Shown here piece by piece: positions 18,194-27,303 of a stretch of DNA of 33,066 nt (position 1 is the first letter of the stretch; each line of letters starts with the position of its first letter). The notes under the pieces were generated by a model. That model saw nothing but the letters and a program-made list of their open reading frames with translations, ran no database searches and was not told the DNA's origin. The DNA comes from Roseburia sp. Its GTDB lineage: Bacteria > Bacteroidota > Bacteroidia > Bacteroidales > Bacteroidaceae. The position numbers and the translations under genes were made by a program. The DNA lies in contig JAMPEL010000028.1 in NCBI GenBank assembly GCA_023665185.1, positions 1-33,066 on the forward strand, read 5' to 3'.

Positions 18194-19390
18194 ATGACTG
18201 ACATTCACGATTTTGACGATATACGTCCTTATACAAAAGAAGAGTTGCCGGAGGTCTACGACAAGCTGCTTGCCGACCCGAGTTTCAAAAACGCTCTGTC
18301 TATGGTGTACAAAGATGTGCCGTATGAGGCAATCGCACAGACCATACGCAGTTGCGGAACAGCCCTTGAGTTGCAAAAGCGGTGTGTGTATCCTGCACTG
18401 AAAAAGCTGATTAAAGAGGCAAGCGCAGGCATGAGCACCGATTTTTCCGCCATTGAGAGTGAACGCGACCTGTCGCATACATTCATATCCAATCACCGCG
18501 ACATTGTGCTTGACTCCGCTTTTTTGTGTTGTGCCCTTATCGAAAACGACATGAACACGGTGGAGATTGCCATCGGCGACAATCTGCTTATCCATCCGTG
18601 GATTAAGGACTTTGTCAGAGTCAACAAGTCATTCATCGTACAGCGTGCGCTGACCATGCGGCAAATGCTGGCGGCATCGGCAAAAATGTCAAGATACATC
18701 CATTATGCCGTCAACGAGAAGGACGAGAACATTTGGATTGCACAGCGTGAAGGACGCGCGAAGGACTCTGACGACCGCACACAGGAAAGTGTGCTCAAGA
18801 TGTTGGCAATGGGCGGCGAGGGTTCTGTAATCAGCCGTCTGAAACACCTGAACATCGTGCCGCTGTCCATCTCATACGAATATGATCCGTGCGATTATCT
18901 GAAAGCGATGGAGTTTCAGAACAAGAGGGACATCCCGGGGTTCAAGAAAAGCAAGCAAGACGACCTTGACAATATGCAGACTGGAATATTCGGATATAAG
19001 GGACGAATACACTATCATGCCGCTCCATGTATCAATGACTGGCTGGACACACTCGACCCGGATATGCCAAAGACAGAGTTGTTCACGGCTGTTGCCGCGC
19101 ATATTGACCACGAAATACACTCAAGCTATATGCTGTATGCAGGAAATTATGTGGCTGCGGACAATCTTGTAGAGTCGTATCCGGAGGAAAGCAATGCCCG
19201 CCATTATACTATGCCGCGCCCGTTTGCCTCGCACTACACAGAGGAGGAGCGCGAAAGATTCGACGCTTATATCGAGAAGAGAATCGGCATGATTGACCTG
19301 CCAAACAAGGATGAGAAATATTTGCGCAAGCAGATACTGCTGATGTATGCAAACCCGGTGTTCAACAATGAGGCTGCCGGAAATAAATAG
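18194..19390 (+). CDS. Glycerolipid acyltransferase-like protein (PlsB/PlsC superfamily)
   Basis: The 398-residue protein matches the Bacteroidetes group annotated as 1-acyl-sn-glycerol-3-phosphate acyltransferase. It has a variant catalytic block SNHRDIVLD at 99-107, where the His-to-last-Asp spacing is five rather than the usual four residues. A block equivalent to the substrate-binding EGxRS motif is AQREGRAKD near 186-194, followed by VPLSISYEYDPCDYLKA. There is a long C-terminal region and no obvious transmembrane segment. It would acylate a glycerophosphate backbone at the membrane. The ATG at 18194 is preferred; an in-frame upstream extension from 18137 is hydrophobic and probably non-coding. 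The next gene overlaps its last 23 bases. Confidence 0.75.
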   Translation: MTDIHDFDDIRPYTKEELPEVYDKLLADPSFKNALSMVYKDVPYEAIAQTIRSCGTALELQKRCVYPALKKLIKEASAGMSTDFSAIESERDLSHTFISNHRDIVLDSAFLCCALIENDMNTVEIAIGDNLLIHPWIKDFVRVNKSFIVQRALTMRQMLAASAKMSRYIHYAVNEKDENIWIAQREGRAKDSDDRTQESVLKMLAMGGEGSVISRLKHLNIVPLSISYEYDPCDYLKAMEFQNKRDIPGFKKSKQDDLDNMQTGIFGYKGRIHYHAAPCINDWLDTLDPDMPKTELFTAVAAHIDHEIHSSYMLYAGNYVAADNLVESYPEESNARHYTMPRPFASHYTEEERERFDAYIEKRIGMIDLPNKDEKYLRKQILLMYANPVFNNEAAGNK

Positions 19391-20045
19391 AAGACTGGCG
19401 CATTGCAGCATTATCATGCTCATTTGCAGCCTGTTTGCCGCCTGCTCGGAGGACTCTCCCTATCCTTCCGTCACAACGAATTTTGTCGATGCTGTCACGG
19501 ATGAGCGGGGACAAGTGACGGAGATTCGTACCGACAACGGTATTACATATAAGGCAGAGCCGCAAATGCAGGCTGGCTGTGCCGATTCGGTGCTACGCTG
19601 TATCTGCGTGTACGAGGTTGCAGAACAGGAAAAGACAGAGGGTTATGGCACCACCGCACATGCGTCAGCCCACATTTACAGCATAAGACACATATTTTCT
19701 GACGAACCGGAAGTACGTGCGGCATTCAGCGTGTATCCCCAAGACCCGGTAAAGGTGACAAGCGTGTGGCGAGGAGGAGGATACATCAACATGCATTTGG
19801 GCATACTGACCACCGATGTGGCAGCTCATCCGCTTGCCTTCTGCGAGGACAGCATTACGACAAGCGGCACAGGCAGAAAATCTGTGTATCTGAGCTTGCT
19901 TCATCTTCGTCCTGAAAACGATGCGGACTCATACACGGAAAAGACTTATGCCAGTATGCCGACACACAAATATTCGGAAATGGATACCATTGTATTCCGC
20001 ATCAACAGCTATGAGGGGATGAGGGAATTCAAATGGAACAATTAG
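19368..20045 (+). CDS. NigD-like lipoprotein
   Basis: The 225-residue protein has a lipoprotein signal (basic n-region, then LICSLFAAC with the lipidated cysteine at residue 26), so it is likely anchored in a membrane. The rest fits the NigD-like family: an N-terminal OB-like part with RGQVTEIRTDNGITY, then a C-terminal part with VKVTSVWRGGGYINMHLGI and a closing VFRINSYEG. NigD was named for a gene beside a bacteriocin in Prevotella nigrescens, but most members have no known function. The start overlaps the end of the acyltransferase gene by 23 bases, suggesting translational coupling. An earlier in-frame ATG at 19347 is possible. Confidence 0.72.
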   Translation: MRLPEINRRLAHCSIIMLICSLFAACSEDSPYPSVTTNFVDAVTDERGQVTEIRTDNGITYKAEPQMQAGCADSVLRCICVYEVAEQEKTEGYGTTAHASAHIYSIRHIFSDEPEVRAAFSVYPQDPVKVTSVWRGGGYINMHLGILTTDVAAHPLAFCEDSITTSGTGRKSVYLSLLHLRPENDADSYTEKTYASMPTHKYSEMDTIVFRINSYEGMREFKWNN

Positions 20046-20055
20046 CAGGAAGGAA

Positions 20056-20103
20056 AATAAAAAAGCGCGGAGCAGACAGGTGTTTTAACCTGTCTGCTCC
20101 GCG
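20056..20103. terminator. Bidirectional terminator between NigD-like and GH30 genes
   Basis: A perfect 16-bp G/C-rich stem (20066-20081 with 20088-20103) has a GTTTTA loop. On the minus strand it runs into C then TTTTTT-ATTTT, a strong terminator for the GH30 gene. On the plus strand the tail is ACTTTATATT, weaker but suitable for the NigD-like gene. Confidence 0.92.
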
Positions 20104-20132
20104 ACTTTATATTATAAAGGTATCAACCGGTT

Positions 20133-21677
20133 TCATTTCATACAGAATGTATTGAAAGAATGTGGTTTCAACTCGGCATTCAGATAACGCTTGCCCAGTT
20201 TAAGAGTTATCTTACGGGCATCGTCATTCAAGTTTCCGGCAATCACGACCAGTTTGTTCTGCGGAGTGCGTACAACAAGCACTGGTGTGTTGTCCTTTTC
20301 GGCAGATACATAGCCTATGACCTTAGAACCTTCGACAACAAAATTGCAATAATGCTTGGCTGCATAATATTCCGGGGTGAAAGTGGCTGTGCGCTGTTTA
20401 GAGTCAACTCTGATAAGCGCGTTCTGTCGCCATCCCCACGGACTCTCACCGTTGTCACACAATATCATGTTCCAGAAGTTGTACTCGTTACATCCGTTGC
20501 CAAGATAATGGTTGATAAGCTCAAATGTGTGCTCTGCGCCTTTCCAGTCGAATGCCCCCCATCCACACTCACTCTCGCTGCACATGTAGCTGTAATCGGG
20601 ATGCTCCTTGCGGATACGCGGCAGTATCTGTCTTCCTTCCCATTGAAATCCCACACCTTTGATATTGGAAGGCATACGAGGGTCGGAAAGCACCTGTGAC
20701 ACATGGTCGTATCTGTTGGTATTGAACGTACCCATATAAAGGTCTACCTCCGGATGCTTCTCTTTCAATGTCGGCGCAAGATATTCCATATTGAAACGAA
20801 TGATTCCCTCTGCGGTCCATGCGCATCCAGGATACGGAGTGTAGCTGTATGCCTCGTTCTGATACATAACTTTTGTAACGGGAATACCCTGCTCTTTATA
20901 GGCATCAATAAACTTACAGAAATAGTTTGCATATGTCTGCAAATAGCGCGGGTCTTGAATGAAGAAGTCATTCACTGCCAAACGGCGCGGGAAGAGGTTC
21001 TTGTCGGGATTCACCATCTCGTTCTCGGAACGGTCGCCGTCTTCATACAAAAGAAAATCGCATTTCGGATCAAGGTCATTAAACTTGCTGCTCTGAACGG
21101 CATAATGCTTGTTTATCTTCATCCACGAAGGCGGACACCACGGAGAAATCCAAAACGAAAGATTCGGATTGTACTTCTGTGCGGCGCGGATAAAAGGAAT
21201 GATAGCTTTCTTGTCGCGCTCGATATTGAAATACTTCAGCTGAAAGTCGCCCGGCACCTCATCACAGCTATACCATGAGCGCGCATAGTCATTTGCATTC
21301 ATGGATATACGTCCGAGTGTGACTTTGAGGTCGCCTGTCGGAGAAAAAACTTTCCGTAAGATGTCATCCTGCTCGTCACGGGTCAGCTCGCAAAGCGCGT
21401 CCCAATCAAGCTCATTGAAGGTTACACCCCAAGCCTTGAACGTGGTACCCTCTTCGTTCTCATTCATCTCAAAAAGAGGTGACTGCTGTGCGGCAGACTG
21501 CAACGCAACTTTAGAACTGTTCCATGTATCGCCCTCAGTACTGCTTATCCATGTATAAGACTGGGCTGACGCTACTACAGGCAAAAGGACTGCCGCAAAT
21601 GCCACAGACACTTTTTTCGCCAAATCATTGAATATTTCCATAATCGTACTATTATTTATAATTGTCCTTTTCTTCAT
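20133..21677 (-). CDS. Secreted glycoside hydrolase family 30 enzyme
   Basis: The protein (514 residues from this start) is exported: a signal peptide ends ...LLPVVASAQ. The catalytic (beta/alpha)8 barrel has the GH30 markers LGRISMNANDYA, FWISPWCPPSWMK, the acid/base glutamate in YQNEAY (E275) and the nucleophile in SESECGWG (probably E370), with a NFWNMILC motif next. A small C-terminal beta domain ends the chain. GH30 members act on beta-glucans, glucosylceramide, xylan or fucosides; the sequence alone does not tell which. The ATG at 21677 has AGAAG upstream. The ATG at 21641 gives a more standard signal peptide, so the start is uncertain. No SusC/D genes flank it. Confidence 0.88.
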   Translation of the reverse strand: MKKRTIINNSTIMEIFNDLAKKVSVAFAAVLLPVVASAQSYTWISSTEGDTWNSSKVALQSAAQQSPLFEMNENEEGTTFKAWGVTFNELDWDALCELTRDEQDDILRKVFSPTGDLKVTLGRISMNANDYARSWYSCDEVPGDFQLKYFNIERDKKAIIPFIRAAQKYNPNLSFWISPWCPPSWMKINKHYAVQSSKFNDLDPKCDFLLYEDGDRSENEMVNPDKNLFPRRLAVNDFFIQDPRYLQTYANYFCKFIDAYKEQGIPVTKVMYQNEAYSYTPYPGCAWTAEGIIRFNMEYLAPTLKEKHPEVDLYMGTFNTNRYDHVSQVLSDPRMPSNIKGVGFQWEGRQILPRIRKEHPDYSYMCSESECGWGAFDWKGAEHTFELINHYLGNGCNEYNFWNMILCDNGESPWGWRQNALIRVDSKQRTATFTPEYYAAKHYCNFVVEGSKVIGYVSAEKDNTPVLVVRTPQNKLVVIAGNLNDDARKITLKLGKRYLNAELKPHSFNTFCMK

Positions 21678-21681
21678 ATTA

Positions 21682-21792
21682 CTTCTTGAATATATTATCA
21701 ATATTTTCAACTTCTTGAATACACTCCGCATACGGAATATGAAATGCATGCATTGGCAAACCACAAATCCGTACACACAGGTATTCAAGAAG
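21682..21792. promoter_or_regulatory. Three copies of an 11-base motif in the GH30 leader
   Basis: CTTCTTGAATA occurs at 21682-21692 and 21711-21721, and its complement TATTCAAGAAG at 21782-21792. The first two are 29 bases apart. All lie between the likely GH30 promoter and its start codon, so they could be an operator or an RNA-level element. Confidence 0.45.
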
Positions 21793-21870
21793 AATGTCCA
21801 GAAAGGTTAAGTATTTATTCCGTCTCCAATGTACACTCACTCTAATAACGGTGCGCGCCTGATTTTATTG

Positions 21871-21878
21871 CAAAGATA
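21871..21878 (-). promoter_or_regulatory. Probable GH30 promoter (-7 element)
   Basis: On the minus strand TATCTTTG fits TAnnTTTG. TTTG at 21896-21899 gives a 17-base spacer, slightly short. The implied leader is about 185 bases. Confidence 0.5.
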
Positions 21879-21899
21879 GGCAACGGGCTAAGAATCAAA

Positions 21900-22090
21900 G
21901 AGATTACATGTAACAACAATGTCTATAAATGTATCAATAGAGTCCAAAAGTTACATTCGTTCCCAAAACAAAGCCATCGCGCAAAAGCGGATATCCTGCT
22001 CCTCAAAGAAAATCGCATCAGGGACGATTTATATGCAGGAAAGAAAGCCTCGGCCAGAAGACAGGGAACGAAAAGAAAACAGCCTAAAGA
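21900..22090. other. Gap between the GH30 promoter region and the rnc 3' hairpin
   Basis: No gene or RNA can be supported here. Short open frames on both strands look like chance. Confidence 0.5.
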
Positions 22091-22094
22091 CAAG

Positions 22095-22137
22095 ATGTGC
22101 ATTCCAAAAGCCCGGTTTGAACCTTTGGAATGCACAT
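22095..22137 (-). terminator. Hairpin downstream of rnc, likely terminator
   Basis: A perfect 14-bp stem (ATGTGCATTCCAAA with its complement) encloses 15 bases that include a smaller GGTTTGAACC palindrome. It lies 54 bases after the rnc stop. It lacks a T-run, so it could also protect or process the 3' end. Confidence 0.6.
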
Positions 22138-22190
22138 TCCCATACTATCATATCGCTGTTATATCGTACTCCTGGATTCTATTTGTATCC

Positions 22191-23057
22191 CTACAATTCC
22201 ATTTGACAGGAATCACAATTCTCTTGAGATGCCGCTGCCTGCTTCTCGTTTTCCGCCTCCGCAATCTCCCGGGCAATCCTTACGCGCTCATCGCGAAGCC
22301 CCAGAAGCTGCTTCACCAAGTGTGTCTCTCTGCGGATGCGCATCACCGCTTCTTGTGCAGCTCGCTGATGACTCTCTTTTTTTGAAAATCCCTCGCCTCT
22401 TCCACAAACAACATTCTCAATTGTAGCTTCTGAGCAGAATACAGGAACCGAACCATCAGCATCGCACTTTTCCTCAACAATGGAGAATGCAAAGTCAAGC
22501 TGATACTTCTGACACCATTCAATAAATTTACTCTTGAAATTTTCTTCCCTGCTGGCGACACTCTCTATATTTATATAATGACGGAAGATACGTTCTTCCA
22601 TGAACATCATACAATAGTCATAGCCACGGTCAAGATATATAGCACCGAAGAAAGCCTCAAAAGCATTTCCGTTGATATGGTTATGATGTCTGGAAGCCAC
22701 ACTCTCGCTGCATAAAACCAACTTATCAAGCCCTATCTCCACAGCAAGTTTGTTGAGTGTCTCACGCTTTACCAACTTGCTGCGCAAGGTCGTCAAATAG
22801 CCTTCTTGCTTGTTCTTGTAATGACGGTAAAGTATATCAGCCACCACAGCACCAAGCACGGCATCACCAAGATACTCCAAACGCTCATTGTTTACATGAT
22901 GACCACCAATGGTTGCCGCACACGACTTATGCCTCAGTGCTTGCTGATATATATGTATATTATGAGGATAGAATCCAAGAATATCGTAAAGCCGCAAAAA
23001 AGGCTCCTTTTCTTTACGGAAAAAGAGCCTAATTCTATCTATAATTCTTTGAAACAC
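22191..23057 (-). CDS. rnc: Ribonuclease III
   Basis: The 288-residue double-strand-specific endoribonuclease processes rRNA precursors and structured mRNAs. The catalytic domain carries the signature NERLEYLGDAVL (57-68) and the metal-binding glutamate in NAFEAFFGAIYLD (E134). The C-terminal dsRNA-binding domain ends with SKKESHQRAAQEAV. A tail of about 50 residues, rich in Ala/Glu with two Cys near the end, follows. No ATG is available near the expected N-terminus. I chose GTG at 23057, where similarity to relatives begins (FQRIIDRIRLFFRK); a TTG at 23096 would add 13 residues. It lies downstream of fabF on the same strand. Confidence 0.9.
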   Translation of the reverse strand: MFQRIIDRIRLFFRKEKEPFLRLYDILGFYPHNIHIYQQALRHKSCAATIGGHHVNNERLEYLGDAVLGAVVADILYRHYKNKQEGYLTTLRSKLVKRETLNKLAVEIGLDKLVLCSESVASRHHNHINGNAFEAFFGAIYLDRGYDYCMMFMEERIFRHYINIESVASREENFKSKFIEWCQKYQLDFAFSIVEEKCDADGSVPVFCSEATIENVVCGRGEGFSKKESHQRAAQEAVMRIRRETHLVKQLLGLRDERVRIAREIAEAENEKQAAASQENCDSCQMEL

Positions 23058-23190
23058 AGAGTAAATATTTTTAATATCCAATTCTATACAGTACAAATCA
23101 CGACCTATATACCACTTGCTTTTCTTTCAAAAAAAAGTAATTAAACAAAGGTCAAAAGCTTATATCTGTATAGCTGAAAGAATCAAACTC

Positions 23191-24453
23191 TTATTTGTAT
23201 TTCTTGAAAATCACACAAGCATTGTGACCGCCAAAACCAAATGTATTGCTGAGAGCAGCACGAACTTCACGCTCCTGAGCCTTATTGAAAGTATAGTTGA
23301 GGTCATAATCTATTTCCTCATCTTTATCCTCAGGGTCATGGTTGATTGTCGGCGGAATAATGTTGTTCTGTACAGAAAGCACGCTGATCATAGCCTCTAC
23401 TGCTCCGGCAGCACCAAGAAGGTGTCCTGTCATAGACTTTGTAGAACTGATGTTCAGTCTGTATGCACTTTCTCCAAATACATCTTTGATAGCCTTTGCT
23501 TCTGAAATATCTCCCACATGAGTAGATGTGCCATGTACATTGATGTAGTCAATATCCTCAGGCTTCATCTCAGCATCTGCAAGAGCACGCTCCATAACAA
23601 GCCTTGCGCCAAGTCCTTCCGGATGTGAGGCCGTGATATGATAAGCATCAGCAGACATTCCCGCACCAGCCATCTCGGCATAAATCTTTGCGCCACGGGC
23701 TTTTGCGTGCTCAAGTTCTTCCAGAATAAGGATTCCGGCACCTTCTCCCATTACAAATCCGTCACGGCTTGCGCTGAAAGGACGGCTTGCAGTTTCAGGA
23801 GAGTCATTGCGAGTGGACAACGCTTTCATTGCATTAAAACCGCCGACACCTGCTGGCCAAATGGCAGCTTCGGCACCACCGGTTACAATTGCGCTGGCTT
23901 TTCCAAGACGAATAAGGTTGAACGCATCGGCAAGAGCGTTTGAAGAAGACGCACAAGCAGAGGTTGTTGTGTAGTTAGGTCCGTGGAAACCATATTCAAT
24001 AGATATATGTCCGGCTGCAATGTCGGCAATCATCTTTGGAATAAAGAAAGGATTATACTTAGGACCGAGCTGCGGACCATTGACAGCATAATTTCCTGCT
24101 TCCTCCTCGAAAGTATGGATACCACCGATGCCCACACCAAGCACAACTCCAATGTTTTCCTTGTCTGTGGTCTCCATGTCCATGCCTGAATCAGCAATAG
24201 CCATCTTTGCCGCAGCAATCGCATACTGAGTGTAAAGGTCCATCTTGCGCATTTCCTTGCGGTCCATATAGTCCGCCGCTTTGAACCCTTTTACTTCACA
24301 CGCAAACTGTGTCTTAAACTGTGAAGCATCGAAATGAGTAATAGGAGCAGCACCACTCACACCTTTCTTGATGTTCTCCCAAGATTCCTCAGCTGTAAGA
24401 CCGAGTGGAGTAATGGCACCAATGCCTGTTACAACTACTCTTTTTAATTCCAT
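23191..24453 (-). CDS. fabF: Beta-ketoacyl-ACP synthase II
   Basis: The 420-residue condensing enzyme elongates acyl-ACP with malonyl-ACP. The thiolase-fold active site is complete: the nucleophile C167 in TTSACASSSNA, the first histidine in NVHGTSTHVGD, and the second in SMTGHLLGAAG. Full length and N-terminal RVVVTGIGAITPLG are typical. It is downstream of acpP, separated by 136 bases that contain a large inverted repeat (24479-24579), and is probably transcribed with it and with rnc. Confidence 0.96.
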   Translation of the reverse strand: MELKRVVVTGIGAITPLGLTAEESWENIKKGVSGAAPITHFDASQFKTQFACEVKGFKAADYMDRKEMRKMDLYTQYAIAAAKMAIADSGMDMETTDKENIGVVLGVGIGGIHTFEEEAGNYAVNGPQLGPKYNPFFIPKMIADIAAGHISIEYGFHGPNYTTTSACASSSNALADAFNLIRLGKASAIVTGGAEAAIWPAGVGGFNAMKALSTRNDSPETASRPFSASRDGFVMGEGAGILILEELEHAKARGAKIYAEMAGAGMSADAYHITASHPEGLGARLVMERALADAEMKPEDIDYINVHGTSTHVGDISEAKAIKDVFGESAYRLNISSTKSMTGHLLGAAGAVEAMISVLSVQNNIIPPTINHDPEDKDEEIDYDLNYTFNKAQEREVRAALSNTFGFGGHNACVIFKKYK

Positions 24454-24478
24454 AAATCTTTAATTAGTTGGAAGTTAG

Positions 24479-24579
24479 AAAGTTTAAAGTTTAATGCTGA
24501 AATTGTCCGACATCCAAATCTTTCAATTATCTGAATACACGTCTAAAAAACTATGTTTCAACCTTAAACTTTAAACTTT
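24479..24579 (-). promoter_or_regulatory. Large inverted repeat between acpP and fabF
   Basis: Sixteen-base arms (TTAAACTTTAAACTTT at 24564-24579 and its exact complement at 24479-24494) enclose 69 bases. It starts 10 bases after the acpP stop and ends 25 bases before the fabF start. In the transcript it would form a long stem that could act as an attenuator, a processing site or a 3' stabiliser for acpP. Confidence 0.6.
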
Positions 24580-24589
24580 AGAAACGGAT

Positions 24590-24823
24590 TTATGCGTTAG
24601 CCTCGATGTAAGCAATCGCATCACCTACAGTACCGATCTTCTCAGCCTGATCATCAGGGATGTTGATACCGAATGCCTTCTCGAATTCCATGATGAGCTC
24701 TACTGTATCGAGAGAGTCAGCACCAAGGTCATTTGTAAAGCTTGCTTCTGGTTTTACCTCTGCTTCGTCAACACCAAGTTTATCAACGATAATAGATTTT
24801 ACTCTTGATTCAATTTCAGACAT
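24590..24823 (-). CDS. acpP: Acyl carrier protein
   Basis: The 77-residue acidic protein carries growing acyl chains on a phosphopantetheine arm. The attachment site is S37 in [16 protein letters not shown], and the four-helix pattern and length are standard. It precedes fabF, the usual pairing. The promoter of the ribosomal type just upstream suggests high, growth-linked expression. Confidence 0.98.
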   Translation of the reverse strand: MSEIESRVKSIIVDKLGVDEAEVKPEASFTNDLGADSLDTVELIMEFEKAFGINIPDDQAEKIGTVGDAIAYIEANA

Positions 24824-24874
24824 AATTTTAATTTTTTAATGTTGTTAATGAATTGTTTTATAAGAAATTCTGCG

Positions 24875-24882
24875 CAAAGGTA
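24875..24882 (-). promoter_or_regulatory. acpP promoter (-7 element)
   Basis: Minus-strand TACCTTTG followed by GCGCAG matches the -7 box used by rpsT and rpsO. An ATTG at 24904-24907 is an acceptable -33 core with a spacer of about 21. The leader is about 45 bases and A/T-rich. Confidence 0.7.
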
Positions 24883-24906
24883 ACAAAATAATCCTTATAT
24901 GCGCAA

Positions 24907-25153
24907 TAAAATACTATACAAATCGCCCTGTTTATGCACACACAATGCCTACATGTGCGATTTTTAAGATATTTTCAGACAAAAAAAAGACTCAATGCTT
25001 ACCAAAGAGTGCAAAAGGAAAGATACAAGCATCGCCATCCCTTCTCAAATCAAGAATTAGAGAAAGAGCATAGTATCCTACTATGAGATTGTCCGGACAA
25101 TTCAGCTGTATGCTTGAAAAATACCTGACACCCCAAAACGGCAGTGCGCCCAT
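24907..25153. other. Gap between acpP promoter and typA terminator
   Basis: No gene is firmly supported. It contains a perfect 14-base palindrome ATTGTCCGGACAAT (25088-25101), a small 7-bp hairpin beside it (CATAGTA/TACTATG, about 25067-25085) and, on the minus strand, a run of eight T (24981-24988). A 53-residue minus-strand frame ending at 24992 is possible but unproven. Confidence 0.4.
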
Positions 25154-25200
25154 AAAAAAAGTCCTTTGAATGCAACATACAAAAGAAGCATTCAAAAGAC
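25154..25200 (-). terminator. Rho-independent terminator of typA
   Basis: On the minus strand GTCTTTTGAATGC pairs with GCATTCAAAGGAC (13 bp with one G-U) around a 14-base loop, followed by TTTTTTTAT. It is about 75 bases after the typA stop. Confidence 0.9.
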
Positions 25201-25275
25201 CGATACTATAATATAAAGATATACTATATATAATGTAGAATCTGCAAATTCACAGTTTCAAAAACTCACACACTC

Positions 25276-27084
25276 CTATGCCTCATTACGGTTATTGCGC
25301 TTACGCTCCAGATGGTCGAGAATAACCTTTCTTATACGCATACTCTTCGGAGTTACTTCCACATATTCATCCGCCTTTATGTATTCGAGAGCTTCTTCCA
25401 AAGAGAGGACTACAGGAGGAATGATACGTGCCTTATCATCTGTTCCAGAAGCACGGGTATTCGTAAGCTGTTTGGCTTTCGTCACATTCACCACCAAATC
25501 ATTTTCATGCACATGCTCACCTACCACCTGACCGGCATAGACTTTGTCCTGTGGGAAGATAAAGAACTTACCACGGTCTTGCAAATGATCAATGGCAAAA
25601 GCTACGGCAGTACCTGTCTCCATTGCAATCATAGAACCGTTTGTTCTACGTACCATGTCCCCCTTATACGGCTGATAATTCTTGAAACGGTGTGCCATAA
25701 TTGCCTCGCCCTGACTGGCAGTAAGCACATTTGTACGCAAACCGATGATACCACGCGAAGGAATCTCAAACTCAATGTTCACACGATCGCCTTGAGCCTC
25801 CATCGACAACATATCACCCTTACGACGCGTTACCATGTCAATCATCTTACTTGAGAAATCCTGTGGAACATTGATTGTCAACTCCTCAATCGGCTCACAT
25901 CTCACACCGTCTATCTCCCTATAGATAACCTGCGGCTGACCAACTTGCAACTCATACCCTTCGCGGCGCATTGTTTCAATAAGCACAGAAAGATGGAGCA
26001 CACCACGTCCGCTAACTATCCAGCTGTCAGTAGCATCTTCTTTTGCCTCCACACGAAGCGCAAGGTTTTTCTCAAGTTCTTTCCGCAAGCGGTCACCTAT
26101 GTGACGGCTCGTACAAAACTTGCCTTCCTTACCAAAGAACGGTGAATTATTGATTGTAAAGAGCATAGACATTGTAGGCTCGTCAATACTGATTGTCGGC
26201 AGTTGCTCTGGTGTCTCAAAGTCACAAATAGTGTCACCGATTTCAAAGTTTGTCAATCCGATAACAGCACAGATATCACCACTCGACACCTCCTCTGCAG
26301 TTCTGTGTCCCATACCCTCGAAAGTATGCACCTCCTTGATTTTAGTTTTCTCCTGCGAGCCATCACGATGACAAATTGTAATATTCATACCGGTTCTAAG
26401 AGTACCTCTGTGTACACGTCCCACAGCAATACGTCCAGTATATGTAGAGTAATCAAGTGATGTGATGAGCATCTGAGGTGTACCTTCCAAACGTTGCGGA
26501 GCCGGTATTGTATTGATAATAGTATCAAGCAGATAAGTGATATTGTCTGTCGGAGTCTGCCAATCCTCACTCATCCATCCGTTTTTAGCAGAACCGTAAA
26601 CGACAGGGAAATCAAGCTGTTCCTCAGTAGCGTTCAAGCTACACATGAGGTCAAACACCATCTCATACACCTCTTCTGGACGACAGTTAGGTTTGTCGAC
26701 CTTGTTCACCACCACAACCGGCTTCAACCCTATTTCCAATGCTTTCTGAAGAACGAAGCGCGTCTGCGGCATAGGTCCCTCAAAAGCATCAACAAGCAGG
26801 ATACAGCCATCAGCCATATTCAGCACACGCTCAACCTCACCTCCGAAATCACTGTGTCCCGGAGTATCTATCACATTAATTTTAGTTCCCTTATAATTTA
26901 TGGATACATTTTTTGAAAGAATGGTTATACCTCTTTCACGCTCAAGTTCATTGTTATCCAAAATCAAGTCTCCGGTCTGCTGGTTTTCACGGAAAAGGTT
27001 TCCGGCAAGCAGCATCTTGTCTACCAAAGTTGTCTTGCCATGATCGACGTGTGCGATAATCGCAATGTTTCTGATGTCCTGCAT
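25276..27084 (-). CDS. typA: Ribosome-associated GTPase TypA/BipA
   Basis: The 602-residue translational GTPase binds the ribosome and supports subunit assembly and stress or cold adaptation. The G domain shows G1 AHVDHGKTT (11-19), the switch I region with RGITI, G3 DTPGHSDF and G4 NKVDK. The EF-G-like domains II, III and V follow, and the BipA-specific C-terminal domain ends with the basic KRNNRN tail. Length is normal. The ATG at 27084 gives the usual [16 protein letters not shown] start; an upstream in-frame start at 27111 is unlikely. It is divergent from rpsO and ends in a strong terminator. Confidence 0.96.
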   Translation of the reverse strand: MQDIRNIAIIAHVDHGKTTLVDKMLLAGNLFRENQQTGDLILDNNELERERGITILSKNVSINYKGTKINVIDTPGHSDFGGEVERVLNMADGCILLVDAFEGPMPQTRFVLQKALEIGLKPVVVVNKVDKPNCRPEEVYEMVFDLMCSLNATEEQLDFPVVYGSAKNGWMSEDWQTPTDNITYLLDTIINTIPAPQRLEGTPQMLITSLDYSTYTGRIAVGRVHRGTLRTGMNITICHRDGSQEKTKIKEVHTFEGMGHRTAEEVSSGDICAVIGLTNFEIGDTICDFETPEQLPTISIDEPTMSMLFTINNSPFFGKEGKFCTSRHIGDRLRKELEKNLALRVEAKEDATDSWIVSGRGVLHLSVLIETMRREGYELQVGQPQVIYREIDGVRCEPIEELTINVPQDFSSKMIDMVTRRKGDMLSMEAQGDRVNIEFEIPSRGIIGLRTNVLTASQGEAIMAHRFKNYQPYKGDMVRRTNGSMIAMETGTAVAFAIDHLQDRGKFFIFPQDKVYAGQVVGEHVHENDLVVNVTKAKQLTNTRASGTDDKARIIPPVVLSLEEALEYIKADEYVEVTPKSMRIRKVILDHLERKRNNRNEA

Positions 27085-27244
27085 ATTGTTTCTTTTATAC
27101 CTTAAATACAAGCAGATTCAGAAGAGATTAGATGCTTGTCCGGACTCTGAAAGAACTCAATATTGCCATTGGCAGACGTTTCCACACCACACCCGGAACA
27201 AAAACTGCACCATTCGTCATGCTGAATCTCTTTTTTTTCGGCTG

Positions 27245-27252
27245 CAAAGTTA
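27245..27252 (-). promoter_or_regulatory. Probable typA promoter (-7 element)
   Basis: Minus-strand TAACTTTG fits TAnnTTTG. The implied leader is about 155 bases. The -33 region is weak. It is back-to-back with the rpsO promoter, the two -7 boxes being about 45 bases apart. Confidence 0.55.
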
Positions 27253-27272
27253 GCTTTTTTTTCTCATATATA

Positions 27273-27303
27273 ATTGATAATTCGCGAAATATGCGTACCT
27301 TTG
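27273..27303 (+). promoter_or_regulatory. rpsO promoter
   Basis: ATTG at 27273-27276, a 19-base spacer and TACCTTTG at 27296-27303 form the promoter. The surrounding 22 bases (27292-27313) are identical to those at the tRNA-Glu/rpsT promoter. Confidence 0.8.

Noticed and set aside
24989-25200. Treating the gap upstream of acpP as a firm small RNA gene
   Set aside because: Only a T-run, a palindrome and a weak frame are visible; no promoter could be assigned, so it is left as a low-interest observation.
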